From Endomychus coccineus (Eukaryota > Arthropoda > Insecta > Coleoptera > Endomychidae): a stretch of DNA of 64,000 nt. Shown here in pieces: positions 1 through 11,699 of this stretch. The notes beneath the pieces are model-generated. The model had not been told where the DNA came from. It ran no database searches and saw only the letters and a list, made by a program, of their open reading frames with translations. The position numbers and the translations under genes were made by a program. Positions within the stretch are counted from its first letter, which is position 1. Each line of letters starts with the position of its first letter. The DNA is taken from NCBI GenBank assembly GCA_958510875.1, contig OY294069.1, positions 7,015,205-7,079,204 of the forward strand, read 5' to 3'.

Positions 1-2980
1 AATAGAGATATTCATAAGATTATGTAAAAAGGCTAATAATTTCCGGAATGTAAATTTTCAAGTTGTGAATTTGGTATATCCAGAATAAAGAATATATATT
101 CTTTCTGAACGATATCGAGCCTGAAGTTTCCCAAAGTTAATTGGTCATTGAGTAGACTTGCTGTATTTTCCGATTACTTTTTTACCTTATGATTTGATTT
201 TTCCACCTTTTATTCAATCGGAGGAAAGTTATAAGCCAAATTTAAATTTGATTTCAAACGATTTACCTACTTGACCCACATAAGAGATTCCAAGTTAACA
301 ACATACATACTTCCGACTTTCTAACCGTAGGTTGTAAGTTGTAAATTCCACTTAACAGCTGGGAATTGGTCGATGCGCCTGTACTATAAAGCGATAGCGT
401 TATCGACACCATTGACATTCCTACGTCTATGTCCAAGTTGTTATCTGACGTGCTCTGAGATTGAGAGACGAGATGCGCTCACTTCCGTTAGATCTTTGCT
501 GGTGAGAGTTCACGTCTGTATATTTCTGGGTTTCCTACTGGCAGGGTTGTGTAAACTTATGTTTGATACCGAAATTCTGGAATTTTCCTTCTGTTTGAAT
601 CAAAAACATCACTCGTGTTTTTGGATGGTAATTGTGTATTTGGATGATGGATGTTGCCGTAAAGGCATTATAACCCACATTTATATACGGTGTGAATTGG
701 ATGCCACAAACGGTGGAAGGAAATTATCTTCTCAGGTAGTATATAGGTCAGTCTTAATTTTGGTGTCATAAAACTATGAATTACAGGGCTTTTTCCAAGA
801 GGTTTTCTAAGAGTTTTCCTACGAGTTTGCTGGACAATGTCCGTGAATTCTGCTGGAAAATTGAGGCGAGGGTGGATTATTAATTGAGGAGGTACCCCTG
901 TAATGATTGTGGCCCATATTTAGACAAAGTACACAGCACTCGTCACTGAAATGAATGTTTCTTAAGTGATTGGGGTTGTAATGGAATAATAGAGATTATT
1001 TCATTACATGCCATTTATTTGATAATTCTATAATTTGTTCTAGTTTCCTAGATCGGTACCGTAACCTAGGTACGGACCTGAACACTACAGGGTGAACAAT
1101 TCGCTGTGGAACCAAGAATTCACAACATTCAATCCGCCTATCTGATCCATCATCAAGATCTTGAAGGATTTGCAGTTTATAGCAACAAAATTGGAATTTC
1201 CATGGGGATGGTTATGAAAGCCTAAGGAATGAATTCACTTCTTCGAAAAGTACATCAAAATACTCCCTCATGAAATTTCGGAACAGGTTTCTGCAATTTG
1301 AAAAAATCTCTCTACGTTTTGAAGTTATAGCGATATGCATGATAATCTAGTTTAGAATGATAACGTACTGCATTATCAACAAGTCGAAGTTTCTCCTTGT
1401 TACGTCCTTCAAATGAGAGCGAAAGTGACTGGATGTTCACTATCCAGATTGGCGGATTGGAATAAGTGGACCTATAGAGTCGACACCTAGTTCATCAGAC
1501 CTCATGCCATTAGTCTTCTTTTTGTTAGGTCATTTGAAATCTGTTGTGTATGAAACCAAACCCGAAAACATAGAGGAAATAAGACAGAGGATCGCGCAGT
1601 AATGTTGGACCGCATCAACGAAAACATTACGGTAGTCGACTCTACTATTGTTAAGAGAATAACGAAAACCATTTCAGACATTTGTGGAAGTAATGAGAAT
1701 TTAAGTGAAAAATAACAATTCCACAGAATTCTAATAAATCCTAGAAGGTAAAATCAACTTTGGTGTTCTGAGTTGAACTTGGTACTCCTTTCATGAATAA
1801 ATTATTAGCCTTCGGAGGTATGAAACGTGATCAAAGTACCGCAGAAAGCTGATGCTTCCGACTTTACGCCGTGTTGAAATAGATAAATCAAAGTTAATAC
1901 AACGTAAATACGAAGGATAATTATTTAAGAGCAGAACACGCGAGCGGGCTACTGAAAGTTTCTGTTAGCATCACTAGTAAACTCACCGTTTTCATTTAAT
2001 TAATTCATATCCTTTATGGAACTGCCAGTTAAGAATTCTCCGAAAACCCCAAGTAAAGAGAAAAGTTTGTGTGTGATGATTTTAATTCCATTTAAAATTC
2101 AAGTCGACCGGCAAAGTTCCGGGGTCATCAGTGGCTATTACGCTCGTTGCACCAGCGATACGTAAGCTCAAATTTAATTAAACCTTCAGAATAGTCGTCG
2201 ACAAGCCGGCATAATAAACGTTTTAGAGCTCACTGAAGTTCTGGAATGCTTTCTGTCCGCGACACTTTCGCATACCGGCAAATTTCATCGACTTCGTCGT
2301 TCCTCATCCGATGTCGACCTGGTTACCGATCATCTGGAACGCGTTTTCGTTTGTGTTCACCACTCAGCTAATTGATGAGATACGACGTTAGACCTTGTAA
2401 TACGAATTACCAGTGTCATCGAGCAATCGCCGTCTGAAATAAACATTCAGGATCGAATTGGCTTTTCAACAAGATTAGAAATCTCCTCACATCCGGACTT
2501 CAGATTATATCCGTTGTGTTGAGTTTCATCGTTCTATGTGTCTGTTTAGCTGTAGATCAGGGTGGAATATAGGGGATGGCCGTCCATTTTAAAAAACCAC
2601 TTGATGAATAAGGTTACCTTAACTAATTATGGGCAGTTCCACAATAAATGTGGACACTAGTCAGAAATACAGTTGCTAACCAATTGTAGCGCAATATGGC
2701 AGCATGTACATCAATAGGGTTCATATACAACTGTATACATTGGTCAAAGGGATAGATCGTTTGAAGTTAGGTAGAAGGAACATTTTAAGTCGTTTCAAAG
2801 TAATTAAAAATTTTCAAACGACTTTATAGAGACCCAACACCGTTTTTCTCCACTAGAGAACCTAAATATTTTACATATATTGTCAATTCGAATAAATCTT
2901 CAATGTAATTGACGTCTTTTCACACCTTTGTCTGTTTCTAATTTCATTTTTGAGGGCGCTTCTTATTGCTGAGACATGTC
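1..2980. other. AT-rich sequence without recognisable genes
   Basis: I see no recognisable coding family, RNA gene or terminal repeat here. The longest open frame (373-771, plus) encodes 132 cysteine- and leucine-rich residues that match nothing I recognise and has no supporting context. The sequence looks like ordinary intergenic or intronic DNA. Confidence 0.4.
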
Positions 2981-3041
2981 TGGCGATTAATATCTCGAAA
3001 ATAAAACTCAGGAAATGCGTGCATTCTTCATCACCAAAAAC
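2981..3041 (+). repeat. Left copy of a 60-bp direct repeat flanking a LINE fragment
   Basis: The block starting TGGCGATTAATATCTCGAAA and ending near TCACCAAAAA recurs at 3463-3522 with about two substitutions. The two copies bracket the LINE scrap at 3060-3460. Sixty bases is far longer than a normal LINE target-site duplication. Confidence 0.8.
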
Positions 3042-3059
3042 TTTTTTACATTTTTATTT

Positions 3060-3460
3060 AAGGTAGGGAGCTGCCTTATAGTTTTGTCAGCGATAGATGG
3101 AAAAAAAAATTCAATCTATTCGGTGAAAGATCAGTTTTTGTACTTTTTGTCATATTACGTTCTTGTTTAATAATATGCCAACCCGTTTTAATTTTATTCT
3201 CGCATTTATTGAAAAATTCATCATAACTTTTAGCTTTTGCTTTTTTAATTAACATATTATACAAACTGTCAAGATTTTTATAAAGAAGCTTGTCCAGATA
3301 TGAATAAGTAGATTCATATTTTGCCTTCATAGCAGCTAGTAAGTCCCTAAGATGTTTCAAATCCTTACTAAACCAGGATACCTTATGACATTTATTTGAT
3401 TCACTCAGTTTTTTTTACGGGAAAGTGTTTGTTAATAAGATCCTGAAAAATTTTGATAAG
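3060..3460 (-). pseudogene. LINE ORF2 fragment, endonuclease-RT linker region
   Basis: The minus-strand frame at 3076-3360 encodes about 94 residues rich in Lys and Tyr. It includes a KHLRDLLAAMKAKYE stretch followed by a coiled, basic segment and a TDLSPN motif. This matches the linker between endonuclease and reverse transcriptase domains in Jockey-type non-LTR retrotransposon ORF2 proteins. Just upstream on the minus strand (3361-3390) the frame still reads VSWFSKDL-like residues, also typical of this linker. Neither the endonuclease nor the RT catalytic core is present, so this is an isolated internal scrap and not a 3' end. It cannot encode a working protein. It sits precisely between the two 60-bp direct repeats, which suggests it arrived during a repair or template-switch event. 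The assignment rests on motif recognition only. Confidence 0.65.
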
Positions 3461-3462
3461 TA

Positions 3463-3522
3463 TGGCGATTAATATCTCGAAAACAAAACTCAGGAAATGC
3501 GTACATTCTTCATCACCAAAAA
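3463..3522 (+). repeat. Right copy of the 60-bp direct repeat
   Basis: This is the partner of 2981-3041, in the same orientation and nearly identical. It continues into an unrelated A-rich stretch. Confidence 0.8.
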
Positions 3523-5611
3523 ATTATGAAAAATCGATCAAACGCTAGCTCAAGAGCTGGTAACAATCGTTTTGTGAACACGTTAATTAACGCAGCAGGT
3601 GCTTTGTGAAGTTTACTCTTACCACTATACCTACGTCAAAATAATAACGCAACTCGGCGGTGATAGTAAAATTTGATAGGCCATCATACTCGAGAAAACA
3701 TGGGCGTCTCTGCAATCAAAAAGACACACACACCGGCGAAAACGACACCAGCGGCAAATAGCGATAGCGTGATTAAGTCAAAACACCGAATACGCGAATC
3801 GTGCATCATACGGCGTTATCTAGTTGTGGTAATTCACGCGAGATGGCGCACCAGTAGATAGGTCTCCAATTAACGCAAACTACGCTATCTCTGCCTCTTA
3901 TTCCAAATGATGGTAGTAATACGCGGATGGAGGTGAAGTGATATCAATTTGTTAAGTTGTGTCTGGTGTCACTGGAAGACCGACCGGATGATGACAACAA
4001 AATAGAAATGGAAGCGTCTCCACCCCCCAGTCTCCCGTTTGTATAAACGCTAACAGCAGGGATGTTATAACATCGAAGATGCCTACATTAGTCGGATAAA
4101 CATGCCGCGCTGGCGCAACTGATTCTGATCCTTCCGTTGTTCTATCTAACTTGATTACTACATTAATGAGAGTGCTTAGTTTCAATCTGATTTTTTCCCA
4201 TCAGTAAACTAAACCTATTCGTTGAAGTCTAATGGCCTCAAATTTAGCAGATCCGAGATTGCATTATACACGCGCTAAGAATTTAGGCAAACTCTTTATC
4301 AAGACTGCCGGATCTAAATACGGTTCGTGTGATGGACTTGGAGTACTTTAAGGGCCAGGATTCATGAAGATAAAATGGAGTATAATAAGTCAGCGTTGGG
4401 CAAGGCGAAGTTTCCACCTCCAGATTAATGTTGTAAGAGCCTTAAGTTGTAGTATTCAACCGATTTCTTTTTTTATTACTTCTCTTCATCCTTATCCTTG
4501 GGCACAGAGCCTAGAGCTTTAGCAGCATCCGTCTTTCTTCTATCGCGTTACTGATATCTATCTGCGAGGAGGAAATACGTATCTCTTACATGAGAAATTG
4601 AAATTTACCCGTGGTGATTCACAACCAGTATGGAAAATAGAGTATAAAGTATAGATGTTTTATAATAATTCGATTTTTAGCTGAAATATTATTTTACAAT
4701 CGAAACTACAGCTGCTGAAGGTTCGTAAAGATGAAATTATAATAGACATATGTGTTAATGTGACCCATTTCCCAAGTACCATTATTATATTTTCAGTTTA
4801 TAACTCGATTTGAAATATCACCGTGCGACGAAACAATTGTTAGCAATTAAATTTTGCAGTTCATGTTTCATTTCGTTATTGTACATGTTTACGTTTTTTA
4901 TTATCTTCACATTCCTAACAACGACAATATTTTGTCGCGACGTAATTTTAACGGAAAGAGTTAGAGTCGCGAGTATTATCAGTTTTTGATCGGTTCAACA
5001 GCGTCAGGGATTAGTAACCGACAGGTTAAATTGTGTCATACGACGCGGCGTTCCCACACGGAAAGACATTAAGCAAGACAGCCGCTGATGATGAAATTTC
5101 ATTTTCCGCACATGTACGAGTGCGCTGCCTATTTTCACGTTTGAGATTTGAGCTAGTTTTGGATGAATGTATAAACAGCCGACCAACAAGTTTGCGACAG
5201 CGATACGCGCGACTACGCCCCGTATAATCACCTGGTCCGCCCGAAAGTAACTCCTTGCAGGCGAGCACATATCGCAGCGGTAGATCTCCAGAATGGCTCT
5301 GGAAGCGCTTCCACTTGCATATCCATCTTCGCGAAATGCGAATTGTACTTTTTATAATATATTCTCGCTATACTTCACGGGATTCATTGATAAACTGATT
5401 TGTTTCCGATCGTGCCATTTAATTTTATACCGGGTTTTATTCTATCTTTTGCGGGTTGTTGTTGCCTCCCGCGGATAATATTAATTTCAACGATCCTTGG
5501 AGGTGACATTTGGAACGAAATGCGATTCGAATAACTATCAACTAAGTTTCCGATCAATCAGATGATCAGCTAAAGAGCTGGTGCAGTATACAAATTATTC
5601 ACATTCAAGTT
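3523..5611. other. No recognisable gene; one short PLE terminal-repeat tail
   Basis: Several overlapping short frames lie at 5004-5270 on both strands, but none shows a family signature. At about 4727-4790 a segment with GTGTTAATGTGACCCATTTCCC resembles the outer part of the PLE terminal repeats at 26.15 and 28.84 kb. On the minus strand near 4485-4550 a lysine-rich tail ends in a stop, but it is too short to identify. Confidence 0.4.
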
Positions 5612-6038
5612 TACGAGGGCAAGGTGAAAAGTTCTTGAAAAATAAAACAGATGGCGCCACAATCGAAAATCCCATGTGACATATTTTCAACCTAATATGT
5701 CATTCAGTTCTGTTTTGACATCCATCGAAAGTAAGCAAACTTGAAGATTTTTGCAAACATGGAAAAAAGTGAATTTCGGGTCTTGATTAGATATTATTTC
5801 TTGCGTGGAATAAACATTACGCAAACCACACAAAATGGGTGCCAAATGGGTGCTGCATTTGCTCTCTGTTGTCAACAAGCTCGACCATGTGACCACTTCA
5901 AAGGTGTGTTTGGCGATGTTCAAGCGCGATAAGGTCTTTTTTGCGCCGTTTCGTAACCGTGGACGAAACATGGATCTATCACGACACACCAGAGACCAAA
6001 GAACAGTCTGTAACCGCCCTAAACGTTGGGCTCAAATT

Positions 6039-6774
6039 TGTAAGGGTTCTATTTACTCTTACTAAAGGATAAACTAAAGTTCTATTTTATCACTTGGTTG
6101 CCGACAGCTATTTATAGTAAAGAAAGGTCGTAGGTTATATTTTAGATATTAAAAATTTCGGGCGCCAGAGTGTTTTAACCAACCAATGAATTATGTACAT
6201 AACTATTATTCAGCACAGATAAATCAGCGACTCCTAGTGATCTTTCCACTGTAGATGCAAGCCAATCCCTCAACACACTTCTTGTTGAATTTCCACAACA
6301 TAAACACAAAATAAAAGGAAGAAGTAGAACTAGAAGTAGAAGTGGAAGTAGAACCCTGAAATTCACGAAATGTTCAAACTCTATTGTTCTGTTGTCGTCA
6401 GCAGACAGACATGAACAAAATACACAACAATTGTTAACAAATTAGAACTAGGTTATGTTCTGTCAGATACCACCTATGAAGGCAATTAATTCCTGAATTT
6501 AGTGAATAAATCAAATGGAATTACAAAGATATTTACCTCTAACACGATAGGGTTTTCCTTCAAATAAGGCAACTTTTACTTCCGTTCACAGCCAATCACG
6601 TCGAAAAATAAGGTCCCCGAAGGTATATCAATTACCCTATTAATCACAATGATTCCAATCCAAATCGGTAATTGATGTATATGTTTTCAACGGAAGGATA
6701 TTCCCAGAATTTGGTTCCAAACACACGCTTGGTATCACCTCCCTGTTGAATAACCTAGCAAGCGGTAACTGACA
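6039..6774 (-). mobile_element. Solo LTR-like repeat, copy A (minus)
   Basis: On the minus strand this unit begins TGTCAGTTACCGCTT at 6774 and ends CCCTTACA at 6039, giving TGT...ACA termini typical of LTRs. It is homologous to 59375-60545 in the opposite orientation. Relative to that copy it lacks about 370-390 bp. Both copies contain the string TGGCGCCCGAA, which resembles a primer-binding site although it lies inside the shared unit. A GAAGTA-type microsatellite lies at 6323-6358. The copy inserted in, or replaced, part of a mariner. I see no target-site duplication. Confidence 0.65.
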
Positions 6775-6785
6775 CCCAGCAACCA

Positions 6786-6865
6786 AGACCCTTAGAATGT
6801 ACATACGGTCCATGGCTCTTAGAATATACGGACCATGACTCTTAGAATATACCGAATATACGGTC
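6786..6865 (+). repeat. Short tandem repeats with CTTAGAATATAC core
   Basis: Three imperfect copies of a unit containing CTTAGAATATACGG, alternating with GGTCCATG/GGACCATG, lie between the LTR and the resumed mariner. They may be a small expansion at the junction. Confidence 0.6.
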
Positions 6866-7085
6866 TAGCATAGCTGACGTCACAGGAGTTAACAGATTGT
6901 CCTACAGCGGCCATTCTAAGCCGTAAAGTGGAATTTACACGTTACAAGTCGAAACGGGCAAAGTGGGTTTATCGGCCAACAAAGGCATGGCGACAGATTT
7001 TTGGGATGCACACGGTAACGTCCATATCGATCACCATGAAGAGAAAAAACTACATCGGCATATATCTAAAAGAAACTATGAAGAA

Positions 7086-8070
7086 TCTGAGATCGCAATA
7101 AAAAATATAGCTTTCTATTTAAAATAACGATGTTGTTGACCACTTCCGATACCGGAAGTTCCGCCAGTTTGAACATATTTCCAATGAGCAGTAATTAATC
7201 TATTATGGTCGTGTACAATTTGCAGATTGTTATAATCATTAGAACTCAATATACATCTGATGTACGTTTTAGACGAAACACATTGTATATAAAATAAAAT
7301 CCGGACGAATCTTTATTTTTGTAAGCGAGTCGTGGACCGAAGGCTCGAAGAAACATGTCTGTAACTCAATTTGTTAGTCGATAACGACGAAATTAGGCGG
7401 CAATGTTTTGTTGCTGGATTTAAATTGAGCATTTTGAATTCAACTGCGAGGGCGGCGTATGAAATTTTCTGGGCTGTACCGCGGCTACAATGAATGTGAA
7501 ATTGCCTGTGCCCCAGAATACACCCGCTTCGTAATGGCGCAGAATAAATCTTGCCACTGGAATATGAACATCGTGATGTACAGCCTGTCTGCTTTACCAA
7601 CGACGAACGACTCAAACATCTAATATCACACACATTTTTATCATGAAATATAGGACGCAATCAAATTTAATATGAAAAAATTATGCCAACGACCTGAATT
7701 CTTTATGGCCCTCATCAACAACGTTCGTGAAAACGATCTCAAGCTTAGCAAGATTACGGCGCAAGGTTCACTGTACACGTCGTCCATAGAAATTAAGTAT
7801 TTTACCTAGTCCCGCATTTTCATCGTACATTTCTGAGTCTATTATTTGGCTCATTGTTCAAAGTTATTTCCATATTTCAGAAAAGCGCAAAAAAAATCTC
7901 GACATCTTTAGAAGAGCAATTGCAAAGTTTTTTCTTCTTTTGTTCTACTAATGATTACTACGTACTTAAATTTTTGAATACAAATGATACTGTAAAGACA
8001 GAGTATGAGAAACAAATTGATACTTCCCGATATAAAATAAGAAACATTGTCAACAATGTTTTCAATATAT
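7086..8070. other. No recognisable gene
   Basis: Two moderate frames (7313-7660 minus, 7854-8231 plus) have no recognisable domain. The second runs out of frame into the mariner piece that follows, so it is not a real gene. Confidence 0.45.
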
Positions 8071-8071
8071 C

Positions 8072-8405
8072 TACAAAAAAAAGGCCAAAGTGGGTTTATC
8101 CGCTCAAAAAGTCATGGCGACAGTTTTTTGGGATGCACACGGTATCGTCCTTATCGATTACCTTGAAAAGGGTAAAACGATCATCGGCGTATATTATTCA
8201 GAGCTGTTGGAACGATTCGACGCCGATTTGAAGCGGAAGCGGCCGCATTTGGCAAAGGGAAATTTGCTCTTCCTCCAGGACAACGCACCAGTCGCAATAG
8301 CAAAATGGCATGAATAGCGCATGGATTGATTCGTCATCCACCATGTTCTCCAGATTTGGCCCCTGCGGTTTTTGTCTAAGCCAAACCAAAACCAAAACAT
8401 CTACT
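8072..8405 (+). pseudogene. Mariner transposase catalytic-domain fragment, copy 2
   Basis: The plus-strand frame from about 8075 encodes KVGLSAQKVMATVFWDAHG, then a linker with LEKGKTIIGVYYSELLERF, then FLQDNAP, which holds the second Asp of the mariner DDD catalytic triad. The frame ends at a stop after KWHE. Remnants of HHPPSPDLAP-like sequence, the region of the third Asp, follow out of frame up to about 8390. There is no N-terminal DNA-binding domain and no recognisable TIR. The piece is about 75 intact codons, against roughly 340-350 for a full mariner transposase. It retains the segment that is deleted from the copy at 45.3 kb. It is non-functional. Confidence 0.85.
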
Positions 8406-9770
8406 AGTAGATAAAGTTACGGGGAATCTTAGACTACTTGATTGCCAGATGGCGACACCGAACCGAGCCAATGTAACAATATTTCTTAATTGTTAAACTA
8501 TTTACTCCTGTTTTGCCTTATTTTCTATTCTAGATCTTGAATTATTTTCATTTGTTTCATAACCTGACGCAATCTATATCATGTCTCTTGGGTCTAATGA
8601 ATAAAGTTACATAACATAAATTCATTCAATTGATAGATTCACGAAAACTAAACAATCGAAGAACATTTTTGCGGGCAGACTCTATAATTTAAAACGGAAC
8701 GAAATCAGCAGTTGCAGCAAATATAAGTCCCCAATCTTGCCTGGGTGCTTACCCAATATTAACGTATTTGGAAAACCGGGAAAGTTCGTAGTCAACATGT
8801 ATTTTATTAGCTTTCGAAAGCATTCCAAGAAAACGAGCAATGAATTTGCACTTTCGTCCGCGTAATAAAGAATTACACAATGAAGTTCACCGGAAAGTTG
8901 AGAAGTTTCGGCAAATTTACTACATATTACTTTCTGCACGGAAAATAATGTGACATACTCGGAATAATATACGAAAAAGCAGTTTTTAGCAACTTGGTAG
9001 AGCATATATTTTATAAAACAATTTCTAGAATTGAAGTTTAAAGGTTCGCCCATAAATTCCGAGACTAAAATTGCATGTCTACATACCGCCGATCGTGCCC
9101 GAAACTTTTGGAAATTAAATCAATAAATTCTACTCCCTCAAGGTCTGAGCCTCGAAGATTCGCATAACGCCGCCAAACGGTATACCTACTATACGAAAGA
9201 AAATTCTCGTATGTTCGAATAATCGAAATTATTTCGGACATCACAAACGGATGAGAGAAAATACTGGAGAAGGATAATTATTCACAAATTTAACGTAGTG
9301 GCTTATCCATCAGGTATGTGAATAAAACCAGATTAAGAGTTTTCAATGACTGGTGACGAAGAAAAAGACATCGTAGGCATATCTAGTGCAATCGCTCCAA
9401 TCCGTTGAGTCCATAGATTAGTAATACCGTTCAAGCGATTTAATACCCCCTAAAAAATATTCCTCAAGTTTCTCTTAAGAATATGCTAAAACTTCACATC
9501 TTCATCACCACTGAAATGACGCTCCCAAAAGTTTTCGAATTCCCAAACAGGTAATAGCCCATATTCAGTTTCGAATCACTGTTATATTGTGGTGCACAAA
9601 ACGCAAGCCCCTGGTTAATTTTCCACTTCTTTTCTTCCGAATATTTCGTCTTAGTTTATGCAGGAGTACTGTAATTGAGGTATTGCGTTCTTTGAAGTCT
9701 ACAAGAAGAATGCCCTTACAATCCCAAAAGATTAGAGCCATATTTTTTTATAGCAAAGGGAGAGATCGCC
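8406..9770. other. No recognisable gene
   Basis: AT-rich DNA. The frame at 8682-9053 (minus) shows no recognisable domain. Confidence 0.4.
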
Positions 9771-9779
9771 CAGACGAAT

Positions 9780-10800
9780 AGCTCTCTCTTCTGGATAGAA
9801 TCCAAGAGCTTCAGCGTACGTTTGGGAGCAGAACTCCTAACATGTGAACAACACTTCAAGACAGGTCGAATCTGAGCTGTTGAGATGTGAAGTAGCTCTT
9901 GACACTGAATAGAAAACCAAATTTTTGTGAAGCGATTTTCGCAATGGACCTCACATGATCATCCCATGAGAGGGTGCTGTTGGTGGTGATTCCGAACATG
10001 GATATGGAAGACTTTATAGGAATGTTGTACCCGACATCATATTAGGGATTATGGGATTCGCCTTCCTAGAGAAGACGCATCTTGAGTTTTGGTTACATTA
10101 AGCTCTGTTAGATTAACAGATCCCCATTTCAAAATCATTGCCAGATCTTTAATTTGCGTCAACCTGTCTCTGGGCAGACAAGCAGGTCTCTTGTTAATAT
10201 CTACTGACGAATGCCATATTCCCGGTCATTCACGATTTTGAAGCTCTCTAGGTATTGGATCAGCTTGATGTTGATTGCTTTCTCCATCACTTTAGAGATC
10301 ACAAATAATAGTGCAATGGGTTTATAATTATTTAATTATTAGGAAGGGTCTTCTTGGTTGTTTTTTTGGGATTGGTTGACCTCTAGCTGTCTTCCAGCTG
10401 GAAGGAAAGACCCAAGCTTGTAAGAAGAGGTAAACAACCTGCAAAAGATTGGCGCATATTTCTTGAGAACGACAGTAGGAATTCCGTCTGACCCCATAGA
10501 CTATTTGATTTATTGAGATCAAGCAGAATGCGCCTAATAGTGCGCTGACGAAAGCCAATTTCAGGCATATGGCTATCGATGGCAGCAATATTGATAGGGT
10601 TCTTCCCTTGTGAATCCAAAGTGGAATTCGCTGCAAACATTCCAGCAAAGAGATTGGCTTGTGGTTTAGTAGCCAGTATGCCATCAATTTGGGTTAGGGG
10701 AGGGAATGAACTGAAAGTAAAACTTCTACCAATTGCTTTGACGAAAATCCAAAATGAACGGGAGCCTTTCGGACATACGAATTTTGGTATCATATGCCTC
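9780..10800 (-). pseudogene. LINE reverse transcriptase remnant
   Basis: Read on the minus strand from 10800, shifting frames show the classic order of a Jockey/I-type ORF2. First is KGSRSFWIFVKAIG, from the linker before RT. Then come SHMPEIGFRQRTIRRILL, KSNSLWG..EF and FPSSWKTARGQPIPKK, which is the finger motif before the active site. Next are KPIALLFVISKVMEKAINIKL and YLESFKIVNDREYGIRQ. Downstream (10190-9780) is the thumb-like region with SISMFGI, LSWDDHVRSIAKIASQKFGFLF and a final LLPNVR segment. The palm Asp motifs are lost: after the IRQ motif at about 10200 the sequence jumps to the thumb. Several stops and frameshifts make it a pseudogene. The piece at 62.64-63.28 kb (plus) is from the same family, with nearly identical finger motifs. 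The pieces at 14.34-14.60 kb probably derive from it too. Confidence 0.85.
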
Positions 10801-11595
10801 TTTCGAAGCGTTTATTGTTTAATTGCACATATTTCTGGCTTCAACATATGTTACCGCAACAACAACTGTCATCTTGGACAATACAATATCCAGCATAAAT
10901 CCAGTGTAGTCATGTTTCAGTTCACTTGGAACAATTCCAATGTTACATTTCATGTGATGATATTGAGAGTTACTGGCAACCTTCAGGTTCCACCTTCGAA
11001 TGTCGGTTGGGTTAAATCATGAAATATATGCAGTAAGTGACACATGCCTTACAACGTCTACCCTCTTGTAAATATTACTTTCTAGAAGGGATATATTCAC
11101 GTCAATAGCCCAGAGTTAAGTGACTGTCAATTGTGAAACAGAGTTGTATGTGTATATGCTCCTTTTCGTCTGCGGTAGTTTTTGCACGTTATCATCTGTC
11201 AATAGAGAGCGAGATGAATGGAAGAAAGACGTTATTTTGAAAACTAATGTAACATACTTATCGTTCACTCGGAGTTCCAGTACATATGAAATTCCATTCC
11301 GGACACATGGCGCGATGTATCACGATGAAAAAGCAATTACCTGAAACAAAAATATCGAATTAATCATCGGTTCGTTCGTTATCAATTCCCTACTGCAGTG
11401 ATTTATCTGATAGTAATGATGATTCGATTCGGGTTTTTCGATTTTAGGATACATTTGTCAGGCGTGACTTGAATATAAAACAGGTGCGGTACAAGATCAT
11501 CAACATCAAACCGAAACAATAATGTTCAGAGCGTACAATTTTCATTACCCCCATTTCTATTAGAAATTAGTCGCAATTTCTTTTCATTCTAGGAA
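10801..11595. other. No recognisable gene
   Basis: The frames at 10579-11022 and 11120-11344 (plus) are, respectively, mostly the antisense of the LINE remnant and unrecognised sequence. Confidence 0.4.
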
Positions 11596-11599
11596 ACTC

Positions 11600-11690
11600 T
11601 GCCCATTTCTAATCCAGATCGATCAGTAACGCCACAGACATATAGCTCCAGATAGCTGTTTCGCTCTTTCCATAGTGTAATAATCCGACG
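11600..11690 (-). repeat. Hammerhead-like dispersed repeat, degenerate copy
   Basis: On the minus strand this reads AGAGCGAAACAGCTATC followed by a segment ending GTTACTGATCGATCTGG. It matches the copies at 13.74 and 26.82 kb. The first conserved box (GATGAG) is lost here. The related full motif is described at 13735-13845. Confidence 0.6.
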
Positions 11691-11699
11691 GATTATTAC

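Larger units (their letters stand above)
5614..7085 (+). mobile_element. Mariner element copy 1, internally deleted and split by an LTR
   Basis: A TA dinucleotide (5612-5613) precedes the left terminus CGAGGGCAAGG, the same end seen at 45278 and 48016. The transposase starts near 5760 with MEKSEFRVLIRYYFLRG, the N-terminal helix-turn-helix region of mariner transposases. It then jumps, after an internal deletion, to the catalytic domain with VDETWIYHDTPETKEQ, which carries the first catalytic Asp of the DDD triad. The element is interrupted at 6038 by the LTR at 6039-6774. A mariner segment resumes at about 6950-7085, reading SANKGMATDFWDAHG in the corresponding frame. The right terminus is not recognised. 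The copy is not functional. Confidence 0.75.

Noticed and set aside
373..771. 132-codon plus-strand frame
   Set aside because: No recognisable domain or homologous motif, and no splice or regulatory context. In a 64-kb window a frame of this length can occur by chance.
4485..4560. Minus-strand tail reading RRKTDAAKALGSVPKDKDEEK then stop, considered as the end of a gene
   Set aside because: Too short and charged to identify. There is no upstream continuation in frame.
7854..8231. 125-codon frame
   Set aside because: Its second half is the mariner transposase read in the wrong frame, and the first half has no signature.
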